Shown: positions 10,080 through 19,720, counted from the first letter of the stretch. The stretch is 64,000 bases of DNA from Nonomuraea coxensis DSM 45129 (GCF_019397265.1 NZ_CP068985.1:8774501-8838500), one strand, 5' to 3'. Program-made: numbers and translations. Notes: generated by a model from the letters alone, not told the origin.

Positions 10080-11165
10080 TCAGGCGGGCAGGGCCGGGGT
10101 GCCGATCACGCGGTCGATCCACGAGCCGGGGTCGGCGATCTCCTGGGTGGTCGGCAGGGTGTCGGAGCTGGTCCAGATCTTGTTGAAGCCGTCCATGCCC
10201 ACGCGGCCGACGACCGTGTGGACGAAGGCCGAGCCCTCGGCGTACTGCTTCATCTTGACCTCGATGCCGAGCAGCCGGCGCACGGTGCGGTCGAGGCGGG
10301 AGCCGCCCTCGCGGCGATGCGCGAACTTGCCGCGGATCTCGGCCACCGACGGCACCACGGACGGGCCGACGGCGTCCATCACGTAGTCGCCGTGCCCCTC
10401 CACGAGGGTCATCACGGCCGTGAGCCGGTCGAGGATGGCCTTCTGGGCGGGCGACTGGATGACGTCGATGAGGTTGCCCTCGCCGCCCCGCACCACGTCG
10501 GCCACGGTGTCGGCGGCGCCGCGCAGGCGTTCGAGCAGCGTGGGAAGATCGAGGTCGGAGGCGAGCAGGAACTCGGTCATCTGCGAGCGGACGTACTCGC
10601 GCAGCCAGGGCACGCCGGTGAACTGCACGCGGTGGGTCTCCTCGTGCAGGCACACCCACAGCCGGAAGTCGTGCGGGTCGACGCCCATCTCGCGCTCGGC
10701 GTGGACGATGTTGGGCGCGACGAGCGTCAGCCGCCCCGCCGGCTCCTGGCCGGTCGGGTCGGGCGGCAGGAACAGCTCGTACTGGCCCAGCACGCGCGAG
10801 GCGAGGAAGGCCAGCACCGCGCCGACCTCGACGCCGGTGATGCGCGAGCCCACGGCGGTGACGATGGCGGGCGGCGGGTTGGCGCTGTTGCTCACGCGAT
10901 CGGTCAACGGTTCGAGCACCACGCGGAAGCCCTCGACGTTGGCCCTGATCCAGCCGGGCCGGTCCACGATGGTGGCCGGCTGCGGCGCGGTCTCGGTGTG
11001 AATCTTGGTGAACTCGCGTACGTGCCCCTCGGCCTCACGGGACAGGGTGCGGAGCTCGGTGACGGCCTGCCTGGCCTCCTCCCGGCTCACTTGAGGACCG
11101 GGGCGCACGAGGCGCGTGCCGGTCGTGACGGCCAGATCCCAGTCGATCACCTGCATACCGTCCAC
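10080..11165 (-). CDS. DUF2342-type zinc-dependent metalloprotease
   Basis: 361 residues. A zinc-protease HEETH motif lies at residues 174-178 (CLHEETHRVQF), followed by a helical domain and an acidic VEGHGDYVMDAVG segment that can supply the third metal ligand. This matches the actinobacterial family of putative zinc metallopeptidases (DUF2342), sometimes described as associated with coenzyme F420 producers. The start could be GTG 11165 or ATG 11156. It lies between dacB and tilS, an arrangement conserved in related genomes. The substrate is unknown. Confidence 0.85.
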   Translation of the reverse strand: MDGMQVIDWDLAVTTGTRLVRPGPQVSREEARQAVTELRTLSREAEGHVREFTKIHTETAPQPATIVDRPGWIRANVEGFRVVLEPLTDRVSNSANPPPAIVTAVGSRITGVEVGAVLAFLASRVLGQYELFLPPDPTGQEPAGRLTLVAPNIVHAEREMGVDPHDFRLWVCLHEETHRVQFTGVPWLREYVRSQMTEFLLASDLDLPTLLERLRGAADTVADVVRGGEGNLIDVIQSPAQKAILDRLTAVMTLVEGHGDYVMDAVGPSVVPSVAEIRGKFAHRREGGSRLDRTVRRLLGIEVKMKQYAEGSAFVHTVVGRVGMDGFNKIWTSSDTLPTTQEIADPGSWIDRVIGTPALPA

Positions 11166-11180
11166 CGTACGTGCTTCCGG

Positions 11181-12596
11181 TCAAGACCGCGCGACGATGG
11201 CCGCGAGCCGGTCGAGCACGGGCTCGGCGTTGATCGGCACCTGGTCGGCCAGGAAGGCGAAGGTGACCAGCCGGCCGTCCTTCGTGGTGGCCAGCCCGGC
11301 CAGGGTGTTGACGTTGTTGAGCGTGCCGGTCTTGGCGCGTACGAGGCCCACCTGGCCGCGGCTGTCGCGGCCGGTGAAGCGGCGGCCGTTGCCGAGGGTG
11401 CCGGAGAAGCCCGCGATCGGCATGCCGGAGGCGACCGCGTGCAGGTCGGGCGAGGCCGGCGAGCCCGCCATGGCCACCAGCTTGGCGAGGGCGGCGGCGC
11501 TGATGCGGTTGCGGGTGGACAGGCCGCTGGCGTCGGACAGCGCGACGCCCTGGGCGGCGCCGAGCCGCTGGAGCACCGCGATGGTCGCCTTCGCCCCGCC
11601 CTCGAACGACGCCGGCTGCCCCTCCTTGATCGCCACGTGCCGGGCGAGGGCCTCGGCCAAGTCGTTGTCGCTGTGCGTCAGGGTGTGCTCGACCAGCGCG
11701 TAGACGGGCGCGGAGTCGACCCGGCCCAGCTCGGCGGCCCCGGCGGGGGCCTTGCCCGGCCGGACCGTCCTCGCCACCGCGATCCCTTGTCCGCCGAGCA
11801 GCCGGGCGAAGGCCGCGGCGGCGTGGGCGGGCGGGTTCGAGACGCGGGGGGTGTTGGAGCGCGGGTTCTGGCGGCCCTCGTCGATGGCGAGCGCGTGGAC
11901 GGGGGCCACGTTTCCCTCGGGGATGTAGCCGGGCTTCCAGCCGGGGGCCGTGGCGGGGCCGGTGAACAGGGACGTGTCGTAGGTGAGGGTGACCTTCTTC
12001 ACGTTCCTGGTCTTGAGCGCGGCGGCCGTACGGGCGGCCAGGGTGGCGAGGCTCGCCTGCTTCGGGTAGCCCGGCCGGGCGGAAGGGCCGGCCAGCAGCG
12101 GGTCGCCGCCGCCGACGAGCACGACCGCGTCGGGCCGCGCGCCCTGCACCACGCGGGTGGACAGCCGGGCGTCGGGACCGAGGGAGGCCAGCGCCGCGGC
12201 GCAGGTCACGATCTTCGTGGTGGAGGCGGGCGTGACCGGGGTGTCGGCGTTCGCCGCGAAGATCCGCTCGCCGGTCGCCGCGTCGAGGACGACCGCGCCC
12301 ACCCGTTTGCCGAGCGCTTCGTCACCCAGCGCGTCGGTGAGCTGTCGCGTCAAAGTACCCTTGGTCGGGAGAGGTCCGCCTCCTGACTTCACCGAAAGCT
12401 GGGCCAGCACCGGCCCCGAGGTGACCACGGGGGCGGGAGGAGGAGACCCTTCCGGCTTCGGCTCGGCCGGTGCCGTCTGCCTCGTCAGCGCGCCCAGGCT
12501 GAAGCCGGTGGTCATCGCGTACACGCCGGTGACGACCGTCAGCACCTGGAGCACGGCGAGAGTGGCCAGCATCACCAACCGGTCGTGCCGCGCCAC
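11181..12596 (-). CDS. dacB: D-alanyl-D-alanine carboxypeptidase/endopeptidase, PBP4 family (S13)
   Basis: 471 residues. An N-terminal signal anchor (LVMLATLAVLQVLTVVTGVYAM) and a Pro-rich linker precede the penicillin-binding domain. All three active-site motifs are present: S-x-x-K as ASTTK at residues 124-128, S-x-N as HSDND near 312 and K-T-G as AKTGT near 424. The large insert between the first two motifs is typical of S13 enzymes, which trim or cut peptidoglycan peptides outside the membrane. It is divergently transcribed from ppa, with about 80 bp between. Confidence 0.93.
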   Translation of the reverse strand: MARHDRLVMLATLAVLQVLTVVTGVYAMTTGFSLGALTRQTAPAEPKPEGSPPPAPVVTSGPVLAQLSVKSGGGPLPTKGTLTRQLTDALGDEALGKRVGAVVLDAATGERIFAANADTPVTPASTTKIVTCAAALASLGPDARLSTRVVQGARPDAVVLVGGGDPLLAGPSARPGYPKQASLATLAARTAAALKTRNVKKVTLTYDTSLFTGPATAPGWKPGYIPEGNVAPVHALAIDEGRQNPRSNTPRVSNPPAHAAAAFARLLGGQGIAVARTVRPGKAPAGAAELGRVDSAPVYALVEHTLTHSDNDLAEALARHVAIKEGQPASFEGGAKATIAVLQRLGAAQGVALSDASGLSTRNRISAAALAKLVAMAGSPASPDLHAVASGMPIAGFSGTLGNGRRFTGRDSRGQVGLVRAKTGTLNNVNTLAGLATTKDGRLVTFAFLADQVPINAEPVLDRLAAIVARS

Positions 12597-12679
12597 GTCG
12601 CCTGCCCTCTCTCCTGTGTTCGCCTAGAGACATTAACGCCCGCCCGGGGGTGCCCGGGGGGTTGAGCGGAGGAACCGCG

Positions 12680-13174
12680 GTGGAGTTCGACGTTGTCGTT
12701 GAGATTCCCAAGGGGCAACGGAACAAGTACGAAGTGGACCACGAAACCGGGAAGATCAGGCTCGACCGGCTGCTGTTCACCTCCACGCAGTACCCCGCCG
12801 ACTACGGCTTCATCGAGAACACCCTCGGCGAGGACGGCGACCCGCTGGACGCCCTGGTCCTGCTCCAGGAGCCGACGTTCCCCGGCTGCTACATCACCTG
12901 CCGGGCCGTCGGCATGTTCCGCATGACCGACGAGAAGGGCGGCGACGACAAGGTCCTGTGCGTGCCCGCCACCGACCCGCGGATGCACCACATTCAGGAC
13001 ATCCACCACGTCTCGGAGTTCGACCGGCTGGAGATCCAGCACTTCTTCGAGGTCTACAAGGACCTGGAGCCCGGCAAGTCCGTCGAGGGCGCCAACTGGG
13101 TCGGCCGCGCCGAGGCCGAGGCCGAGATCGAGCGCTCCTTCCAGCGGCTCAAGGAGTCCGGCGGGCATCACTGA
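12680..13174 (+). CDS. ppa: Inorganic pyrophosphatase
   Basis: 164 residues. Family I soluble pyrophosphatase hydrolysing PPi. VEFDVVVEIPKGQRNKYEVDHETG is the canonical N-terminus and YPADYGFIENTLGEDGDPLDALVLL contains the metal-binding aspartates (DGDPLD signature). The start is GTG at 12680, with GGAGGA six bases upstream; the longer ATG-initiated version has no such site. It converges on the NlpC/P60 gene 17 nt away. Confidence 0.96.
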   Translation: MEFDVVVEIPKGQRNKYEVDHETGKIRLDRLLFTSTQYPADYGFIENTLGEDGDPLDALVLLQEPTFPGCYITCRAVGMFRMTDEKGGDDKVLCVPATDPRMHHIQDIHHVSEFDRLEIQHFFEVYKDLEPGKSVEGANWVGRAEAEAEIERSFQRLKESGGHH

Positions 13175-13191
13175 GCATCCACAGGGCGCGC

Positions 13192-14301
13192 TCACAGGGG
13201 CCTGGTGGCGCCCACCAGGTCCCCTCGCCAGATGGACGCCACCCGCACCACGTCGCCGGTCTGCGGTGCGTGCACCATCAGGCCGCGGCCCACATAGATC
13301 CCGACATGGTGGATCGTGCCGGGGTCGCTCGTGACGTGCGCGAAGAACAGCAGGTCACCGCGGCGTAGCTGGTCGAGCGGGACGTGCGGGCCGGCCGTCC
13401 ACTGGGTGCCCGTCCAGTGGTCGAGCGCGACGCCGGCCCGCTCCCACGCGCGCATGGTCAGGCCCGAGCAGTCGAAGGTCGCCGGGCCGTCGGCCGCCCA
13501 CACGTACGGCTTGCCGAGCTGGGTGAGCGCCCAGTCGGCCGCCACGTCGCCCATCGCCGAGCCCCCGGTGATCAGCCCGGCGGCGGAGGCGGCCCAGGCC
13601 CGCCGCCTGGCCAGCAGGTCGGCCCTGGTGCGGGCGGCGTCGACCCGGCGTTGCAGGCGGTGCTCGCGCACCCGCAGCGCCCTCGTCTCGCGGCGCTGGC
13701 TCGCCACCGCCGCACCGGCGGCCTCCTTCGCCTCGCGGACGCGCTCGGTCATGGCCTGCTGCTCCGCCCGCGCCTCGGCCGCCTGCGTACGCAGGATCGC
13801 GGCCACCTGCTGGGCGTCGCGCAGCCGGGCGAGCATCGCCGCCCGTTCGTCGCTGAGCCGGCCGAGCAGGCCCGCGCGGTGCAGCGCGCCCTCGTCGTCG
13901 CCGTGGTCGGTGAGCAGGCCCAGGATCGGCCCCATCGGGCCGAGGCCGCCGTACGCCTCGGCGGCGAGCAGCGCGACCGGCTGCCTGGCCCGCTCGACCT
14001 CGGCGTCGGCGGCGGTCAGGCGCGCCTCGGTCTGGCGGGCCTTCTCCTCGGCGGCGCGCAGGCGTACCAGTTGGCCGTTGTACGCCTCGACCAGGCGCTC
14101 GACGTCGGCGGCCAGGGTGGCGAGCCTGGACTGGGCCGTGGCCAGCCTGGCGCTGGTGGTCGCGAGGGCGCGGGAGCGTTCGCGTACGGCCTGGCGGGCC
14201 TTGCGGACGTCGTGCGTGCTGGGGCGCGGCTCGGGGTGGGCGGGCGGGCACAGGGCGACCAGAAGGCAGCTCGCCAGCAGCGCTGCCTGAATCGTGCGCA
14301 T
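13192..14301 (-). CDS. Secreted coiled-coil NlpC/P60 peptidoglycan hydrolase
   Basis: 369 residues. A Sec signal peptide (MRTIQAALLASCLLVALCPPAHP) is followed by about 200 residues of Ala/Arg/Glu-rich coiled coil, then a C-terminal NlpC/P60 endopeptidase domain. The catalytic Cys is in TFDCSGLTMRAW and the His in HHVGIYVG; HAPQTGDVV lies just after. The architecture resembles RipA/RipC-type hydrolases, whose coiled coil inhibits the enzyme until it is activated, in RipC by the FtsEX complex. It probably cuts D-Glu-mDAP bonds in septal or wall peptidoglycan. Confidence 0.92.
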   Translation of the reverse strand: MRTIQAALLASCLLVALCPPAHPEPRPSTHDVRKARQAVRERSRALATTSARLATAQSRLATLAADVERLVEAYNGQLVRLRAAEEKARQTEARLTAADAEVERARQPVALLAAEAYGGLGPMGPILGLLTDHGDDEGALHRAGLLGRLSDERAAMLARLRDAQQVAAILRTQAAEARAEQQAMTERVREAKEAAGAAVASQRRETRALRVREHRLQRRVDAARTRADLLARRRAWAASAAGLITGGSAMGDVAADWALTQLGKPYVWAADGPATFDCSGLTMRAWERAGVALDHWTGTQWTAGPHVPLDQLRRGDLLFFAHVTSDPGTIHHVGIYVGRGLMVHAPQTGDVVRVASIWRGDLVGATRPL

Positions 14302-14383
14302 AGGTCCCCCCAGAAACGGATGGTCACTCTATGCACACGATTCCCACCGGTTTCGCTCACGTAACGTGACGAAGCCCTCCGGG

Positions 14384-15982
14384 TCACGGGGTGGGGGCCG
14401 GCGGCTCCTCGGTGGGGGTGGGGACGGGCGTCTGGGTCGGCGGGGTGGGTGGCTCCTGTGTCGGAGCAGGAGTCGCGGTGGCCGTCGGGGCCGGTCTCGG
14501 GGGATGGCAGTGCGGGCGGAAGCGCCCAGGGCACGGGTGCCCGGGGCGCGGGCCGTGATGGTGGGTGGGCGTTTCCGGGCTTCCTGTGCCTCCCGGACTT
14601 CCTGGGCTTGCCGTGCTTCCCGGGCTCGGGGACGGGGCGCCGGGACCGGGCGGGGCGGCCGGATCGACGGGGTCCAGCGGGCCGGAGGGCTGGGCGGAGG
14701 GGCCGCCGGGCGGGGGTTCCGACGGGCCCGCGGGCCCGGTGGACGGTCCGGCGGGGTCGCCGCCGACAGGAGGACCGCCGGTCGGCGCGAGGCTCGGGAC
14801 GCCGGTGGCGGGGTAGGCCGGGGCCGGGAGGCCGCGGCGGACGTCCACGGTGTTCGCGACGGGCTCCACGGTCATGGGCACGTCACGGGGGCGCTCCTGC
14901 CAGGGGAGCCGCACGGCGGGCGGCTCGCCCGTCGGGGGGAACGCGGCCGTCGCCACGTCAGACACGACGCCGTCGCGGCCGAACCACTGGAAGACGACCG
15001 CTATCGCCACCACGGCCCCGACCGCCGCCAGGAGGCACGCCACCGCCCTCGGCCACCGCCGAACCGCCTTCTTCTGGGGGACGGGAAACCCGGCGGCGCC
15101 CAGGCCGGAGGTGCGGCGGGCGACGTAACGCCGGTAGGGCGCGAGCTCGGGGTCGGCGAAGCAGCTCAGCACCCGCAGCCGCAGCGCGTCGGGCAGGTCC
15201 GGCGCCGGCAGCAGCTCGAAGACCTTGGCCGCCGAGACCGGCCGGTTGCGGCGCGGGGCGCAGATCGCGCACTCCGACAGGTGGCGCACCAGCCGCTCGC
15301 GCGTCTCGGGGGTGAGCCGGCCGGAGAAGCCCTTGAGCATGGCCGCCCGGCGCGGGCAGTCGGACGGCTCCTGCGTGGCCAGGAGCTCGACGGTGATGGC
15401 GTCGCGCAGGCGGCCGAGCGCGGCCTCCCGCGCGGCCGCCACCTGCCGGGCCGGGAGGCCGAGCACCAGGCCCAGCTCGGCCGCCGGCAGTTCGTGCCGG
15501 ATCGCCAGGTCCAGCAGCTCGCGGTCGGCGGGCGGCAGGCTGTGCACGGCGTGCCACGCCACCATCCGCAGCCGCGCGTCCCCCGGCCCGTCGGGCGGCT
15601 CGTCCCACGCCCTCTCGCCGTCCGGCGGATCAGCAGGGGATGGGCCGGAGGTGGGCGAACCGGCGGCGGGTGAGCCCTGGTCGGGCGGGCCGGCGGCGGG
15701 CGAGTCCGGGGCCGGCGGGCGGGGGCCCGGGGTGCGGCGGCGGAGGCATTCGGCGCGGGCCAGGGCGTACAGCCAGGACCGCAGCCGGGTGGGATCGGCC
15801 AGGGCGCCAGCGTGCGCCTCGGCGGCGATGAGCGCGTCGCGGAGCGCCACCTGGGCGGCGTCCGCGTCGCGAAGGAGGGACCGGCAGTAGCGGTAGACGC
15901 CCTCCGCGTACGCGTCGTAGAGCACGGCGGGGGCGCCGGGATCGCGGGCGCGAAGGGCTTCCACCAGGTTGCGGTCGTTCAT
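14384..15982 (-). CDS. ECF sigma factor fused to a zinc anti-sigma-like motif, a membrane helix and a Pro-rich extracytoplasmic tail
   Basis: 532 residues. Residues 1-85 resemble sigma region 2 (LYDAYAEGVYRYCRSLLRDADAAQ). After a Pro/Gly-rich linker, 135-200 resemble region 4 (LPPADRELLDLAIRHELPAAELG). A histidine and two cysteines at H234-x3-C238-x2-C241 form the ZAS motif of zinc anti-sigma factors. A single membrane helix is at ~312-332. The remaining 200 residues are Pro/Thr/Ser/Gly-rich and probably extracytoplasmic. Similar sigma/anti-sigma fusions are known in some actinobacterial ECF groups. The start was placed at MNDRNLVEAL; an ATG ten codons upstream is possible. No separate anti-sigma gene is adjacent. 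Confidence 0.85.
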   Translation of the reverse strand: MNDRNLVEALRARDPGAPAVLYDAYAEGVYRYCRSLLRDADAAQVALRDALIAAEAHAGALADPTRLRSWLYALARAECLRRRTPGPRPPAPDSPAAGPPDQGSPAAGSPTSGPSPADPPDGERAWDEPPDGPGDARLRMVAWHAVHSLPPADRELLDLAIRHELPAAELGLVLGLPARQVAAAREAALGRLRDAITVELLATQEPSDCPRRAAMLKGFSGRLTPETRERLVRHLSECAICAPRRNRPVSAAKVFELLPAPDLPDALRLRVLSCFADPELAPYRRYVARRTSGLGAAGFPVPQKKAVRRWPRAVACLLAAVGAVVAIAVVFQWFGRDGVVSDVATAAFPPTGEPPAVRLPWQERPRDVPMTVEPVANTVDVRRGLPAPAYPATGVPSLAPTGGPPVGGDPAGPSTGPAGPSEPPPGGPSAQPSGPLDPVDPAAPPGPGAPSPSPGSTASPGSPGGTGSPETPTHHHGPRPGHPCPGRFRPHCHPPRPAPTATATPAPTQEPPTPPTQTPVPTPTEEPPAPTP

Positions 15983-16086
15983 ATGACTGAAGGTAATGGA
16001 TCGGTAACTCATAGTTCTACCGATTCCACGCCGATGGCATCGCTTGTCGCGCTGCCGCCAGGAGTTACATCCTGATTTTTCAGTAT

Positions 16087-16887
16087 CTATTGCTGGGTAT
16101 CGGCCACAATTCGTGTGCTCCGGTCCTCGGCGAACGGCTCGGTCGTCGGCTTGACCGTGTGCACCGGCACCGCCCCGGCGAGCGCCAGGTCCTCGAAGGG
16201 CCGCCCTGTGGAGCCCCACGTACGCGCCGTGATGTCGGTCCTGGCCACGGCCGTGCCGCGCGGCAGCCCCGAGACGGTCAGGATGAACCGGGGCGGGCTG
16301 CCGGCTTTCACGTCGTCCACGAACGTGCTGCCGCCGCCGAGCAATTTGCCCGTCTTATCGCGCAGCAGCGCGTTCACGACCAGACTTCCGGCCACCATCT
16401 GGTACGGATTCCCCACATATCCCGTAATAAGGTAAGAGCCGTCTTTCTGGCGCATTGTCTGCGCCCGCGTGATGGGAAAGCTCTGGAACGCGGACGGCAC
16501 CCGCGCCGCCTGCCGCCACTGCGCCGGCCGGTACTGGATCGACACCTTGGCCGGTCGCTCGGCGGCGGTGGCCTGGCCGGTGAACTCCAGCGTCCCGCCC
16601 GGCGGCACGGCGTCGAGCGGCTGGTCCAGCCGGACGACCTCCGTGCCCTTGGCGTCCTGGCCGACGATCGTGGCCACCACGTGCTCGCCGAAGTGCCACG
16701 GGTTGGCGTTGCTGAGCACCCCCGCCCAGTTGACGGCGTACCCGTCCGCCGACTTGACGATGGTGGAGACCTGTTCCTTGAGCGCCAGAGGCTTGAGCTC
16801 CTGCGCGGGCTGCTTCTCGCTGGAGCACCCCGCGAGGCAGATCGCCCCGAGTGCGAGAAGGCTGACGGTTCGGCTGCGTGGGATCAC
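16087..16887 (-). CDS. Secreted lipoprotein of unknown function
   Basis: 266 residues from GTG 16887. A lipoprotein signal peptide ends in LAGC at residues 18-21. The rest is mostly beta-strand (VVATIVGQDAKGTEVVRL, GGTLEFTGQATA, YLITGYVGNPYQM), suggesting one or two immunoglobulin-like or FxLYD-type domains as found on exported lipoproteins. No catalytic motif is seen. It is on the same strand and just upstream of the sigma/anti-sigma fusion gene, but about 100 nt apart. Confidence 0.75.
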   Translation of the reverse strand: MIPRSRTVSLLALGAICLAGCSSEKQPAQELKPLALKEQVSTIVKSADGYAVNWAGVLSNANPWHFGEHVVATIVGQDAKGTEVVRLDQPLDAVPPGGTLEFTGQATAAERPAKVSIQYRPAQWRQAARVPSAFQSFPITRAQTMRQKDGSYLITGYVGNPYQMVAGSLVVNALLRDKTGKLLGGGSTFVDDVKAGSPPRFILTVSGLPRGTAVARTDITARTWGSTGRPFEDLALAGAVPVHTVKPTTEPFAEDRSTRIVADTQQ

Positions 16888-16950
16888 TTTGCCGTGATAA
16901 CCCGAGCATGGGCACGGCCGGCGGTGACACGCGCCAGCCGTACCAAGTCT

Positions 16951-18561
16951 TTAACGCGGGCGGGCCACCCGGGTCTCGTCCCAGACCGGCTGCGGCGACT
17001 CGTAGACCACGCCGTCGGAGCCGAAGACGAGGTAGCGGTCGAAGTCGGCGGCGAACCAGCGGTCGTGGGTGACCGCCAGCACCGTGCCGTCGAAGGCGTC
17101 GAGCCCCGCCTGCAGCGCCTCCGCGCTCGCCAGGTCGAGGTTGTCGGTCGGCTCGTCGAGCAGCAGCAGCGTCGCCCCGGACAGTTCGAGCAGCAGGATC
17201 TGCAGCCGCGCCTGCTGGCCGCCCGACAGGGTCTCGAAGCGCTGCTCGGCGACCCGGCCGGCCAGCTCGTAGCGGGCGAGAGCCTTCATGGCCTCGTTCT
17301 TGAGCCGGGCGTGCTCGGTCATGACGATCTCGACCGGGGTGCGGCCCCTCAGGTCGGGCCGGGCGTGCGTCTGGGCGAAGTGGCCGGGCACCACGCGGGC
17401 CCCCAGCCGGGCCACGCCCTCGTGCGCGACCGGCTCGCCCGCCACCAGGCGCAGGAAGTGGGACTTGCCCGAGCCGTTGGAGCCGAGCACCGCGACCCGC
17501 TCGCCGTACCAGACCTCCAAATCGAACGGGCGCATGAGCCCGCTCAGCTCCAGCCGCTCGCAGATCACCGCGCGCTTGCCGGTGCGGCCGCCGCGCAGCC
17601 GCATCCGGATGTTCTGCTCGGCGGGGGCCACCTCGGGCGGGCCCGCCTCCTCGAACTTGCGGAGCCGGGTCTGGGCGGCGTGGTAGGCGGGGGCCATGCC
17701 GTCGTTGTACCTGGCCTTGTTCTTCAACATGTTGACCAGGGCCTTGAGCTTGGCGTGCTCCTCGTCCCAGCGCCGGCGCAGCTCGTCGAGGCGCTCGTTG
17801 CGGGCCTTGCGCGCCTCGGCGTAGGTCGCGAAGCCGCCGCCGTGGATCCACACCCCGCCGGACTCGACCGTGACGATCCGGTCGGCGGCGTTGGCGAGGA
17901 GCTGGCGGTCATGGCTGACCAGCAGCACCGTCTTCGGCGTCTCCTTGAGCTGCTGCTCCAGCCACTCCTTGCCGGGCACGTCGAGATAGTTGTCGGGCTC
18001 GTCGAGCAGCAGGGTCTGGTCGGGGCCGCGCAGCAGCGCCTCCAGCACGAGCCGCTTCTGCTCGCCGCCGGACAGCGTCGCCACGTCCCGGTACTTCACC
18101 CGCTCGTACGGCACCCCGAGCGCCGCCACCGTGCAGGTGTCCCACAGCACCTCGATCTCGTAGCCGCCCGCGTCGGTGTAGTCGGCGATGGCTTGCGCGT
18201 AGCGCATCTGCGTCTTCTCGTCGTCGCGCTCCATCATCGCCAGCTCGGCCGCGTCGAGCCGCTCGGCGGCCTGCCGCACGGCCGGCGGCGCGACGCCGAG
18301 CAGCAGCTCGCGCACCCCGCTGCCGTCGCGCACGCTGCCGATGAACTGGCGCATGACGCCGAGGCCGCCGGAGCTCGCGACCGAGCCGTCCACCGGCTGC
18401 AGGTCGCCGGCGATCAGGCGCAGCAGCGTCGTCTTGCCCGCGCCGTTGGGCCCGACGAGCGCCGCCTTGACGCCGTCGCCGATGCGGAAGGAGACGTCGT
18501 TGAGCAGGGGCCGCCCGTCGGGCAGCACGTATGTCAGATGGCCAACCTCAACGTGCCCCAC
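16951..18561 (-). CDS. ABC-F family ATP-binding protein
   Basis: 536 residues with two ATP-binding cassettes and no membrane segment. Domain 1 has Walker A GPNGAGKT, signature LSGGEQKRL and Walker B LLLDEPDNYLD; domain 2 has GSNGSGKS, LSGGQQARL and LLLDEPTDNLD. The cassettes are joined by the charged linker typical of ABC-F (EEHAKLKALVNMLKNKARYN). ABC-F proteins act on ribosomes, as translation factors (EttA-like) or antibiotic-protection proteins; no feature decides which. The start is GTG at 18561, six bases after AGAGGA; a longer open frame upstream is out of step with the gene before it. Confidence 0.92.
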   Translation of the reverse strand: MGHVEVGHLTYVLPDGRPLLNDVSFRIGDGVKAALVGPNGAGKTTLLRLIAGDLQPVDGSVASSGGLGVMRQFIGSVRDGSGVRELLLGVAPPAVRQAAERLDAAELAMMERDDEKTQMRYAQAIADYTDAGGYEIEVLWDTCTVAALGVPYERVKYRDVATLSGGEQKRLVLEALLRGPDQTLLLDEPDNYLDVPGKEWLEQQLKETPKTVLLVSHDRQLLANAADRIVTVESGGVWIHGGGFATYAEARKARNERLDELRRRWDEEHAKLKALVNMLKNKARYNDGMAPAYHAAQTRLRKFEEAGPPEVAPAEQNIRMRLRGGRTGKRAVICERLELSGLMRPFDLEVWYGERVAVLGSNGSGKSHFLRLVAGEPVAHEGVARLGARVVPGHFAQTHARPDLRGRTPVEIVMTEHARLKNEAMKALARYELAGRVAEQRFETLSGGQQARLQILLLELSGATLLLLDEPTDNLDLASAEALQAGLDAFDGTVLAVTHDRWFAADFDRYLVFGSDGVVYESPQPVWDETRVARPR

Positions 18562-18638
18562 GACGATTCCTCTCCAAAAGGTCCTCGCGCAGCGTACTCG
18601 CCGGATTCGCCGGCGGGCATCCGGATTTCCGCCGCGCG

Positions 18639-19637
18639 TCAGCGGCCGCTGCCCGAGGTGATGCCGCTGTAGGAGCCGATCACCTTGACCTGGCCGGGGC
18701 CTGCGGTCCTCGGCGGGATGTGGGCGACGACCTGGATCAGCTCGGTGAACTTCATGAAGGTGTAGTACTTGCCGGGCAGGAACCCGCTGTTCTTCTGCTG
18801 GACGTAGGTGCGCTGCGGCCCCTGGCGCACGTCGTAGCGCCGGGTCCGTTCGACGGTCGTGAAGGCGAGCGCCCCGCCGTCGGCCGTGCGCAGGGCGTAG
18901 GAGGGGTACGCGGCGGCCGGTCGGGCGCTCTCCCTGAGCTCGGCGTACGGGTCCATCTTGACGCGGGTCGCCGCGGCGCCGGTGGTGAGCCGGTCGGCGG
19001 CGAAGCGGCTCCTGGACGCCTTGCCGCCCTTGCCGACCAGGTGGGCGGCGTAGCTCCTGGCGAACGCGGCGGGCGAGATCAGCAGCCCGGCGGCGTCGGC
19101 CTGGGCCACCTCCGCGGCCGCTCCCGAGGCGTCCTTCGCGATCTCGGGGAGTTCGCCGGCGGGAGTGTCGCTGAAGACGTCGGGGGCGTACATCTGCCGC
19201 CAGGACTCTCCGTCGCGGGCGAACAGCAGGTACGTCGGCTCCTTGGCGGTCTCGCTCTCGCCCTTCCAGTAGGCCGTGGTGACGAACCAGTCCGCTCCCT
19301 TGACGGGCCACACCGTGGGCCGGGCGTAGCCGAAGGGCTGGTGGCTGCGGTCGCCGAGCTTGCGCTGGGAGACGTAGGCCGCCTTGTCGATGGCGAGGCT
19401 GGAGCCGCCCTCGTAGCCTGCCAGCAGTCTGGCGCTCATGGCCTTGTTGGCGGCGTTGTTGCGCTTGACGTAGCCGGCGAGGAACGCGGTGATCCCTTCG
19501 GGCGTGCCGGGCGCGGGTGAGGTCGCCGGGGTGGCGGTGGGCGACGCGGTCGGCGCGCGCTCCTCCGGCGCGATCCCCGGCAGGGCCGAGCATCCCGCCA
19601 GCGCCAAGCATCCGGCCAACCACATCAAACGCCGCAT
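18639..19637 (-). CDS. Lipoprotein of unknown function
   Basis: 332 residues. MRRLMWLAGCLALAGC is a lipoprotein signal with the lipidated Cys at residue 16, followed by a Thr/Pro/Ala linker. The mature domain contains patterns such as WFVTTAYWKGES and YLLFARDGESWRQMY, like the two-part lipoproteins common in Streptosporangiales, but I recognise no catalytic motif. The start was placed at the signal peptide, not 13 codons upstream. The neighbouring ABC-F gene is transcribed the same way but has its own start site 77 nt downstream. Confidence 0.75.
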   Translation of the reverse strand: MRRLMWLAGCLALAGCSALPGIAPEERAPTASPTATPATSPAPGTPEGITAFLAGYVKRNNAANKAMSARLLAGYEGGSSLAIDKAAYVSQRKLGDRSHQPFGYARPTVWPVKGADWFVTTAYWKGESETAKEPTYLLFARDGESWRQMYAPDVFSDTPAGELPEIAKDASGAAAEVAQADAAGLLISPAAFARSYAAHLVGKGGKASRSRFAADRLTTGAAATRVKMDPYAELRESARPAAAYPSYALRTADGGALAFTTVERTRRYDVRQGPQRTYVQQKNSGFLPGKYYTFMKFTELIQVVAHIPPRTAGPGQVKVIGSYSGITSGSGR

Positions 19638-19720
19638 TGGGGCAACCTCGCCATCTTGTTCGATCAAAGCGCACAAACCTAGCAGCTACTCGCGCAGACG
19701 CCAGGGGACCCTGGACAGCA

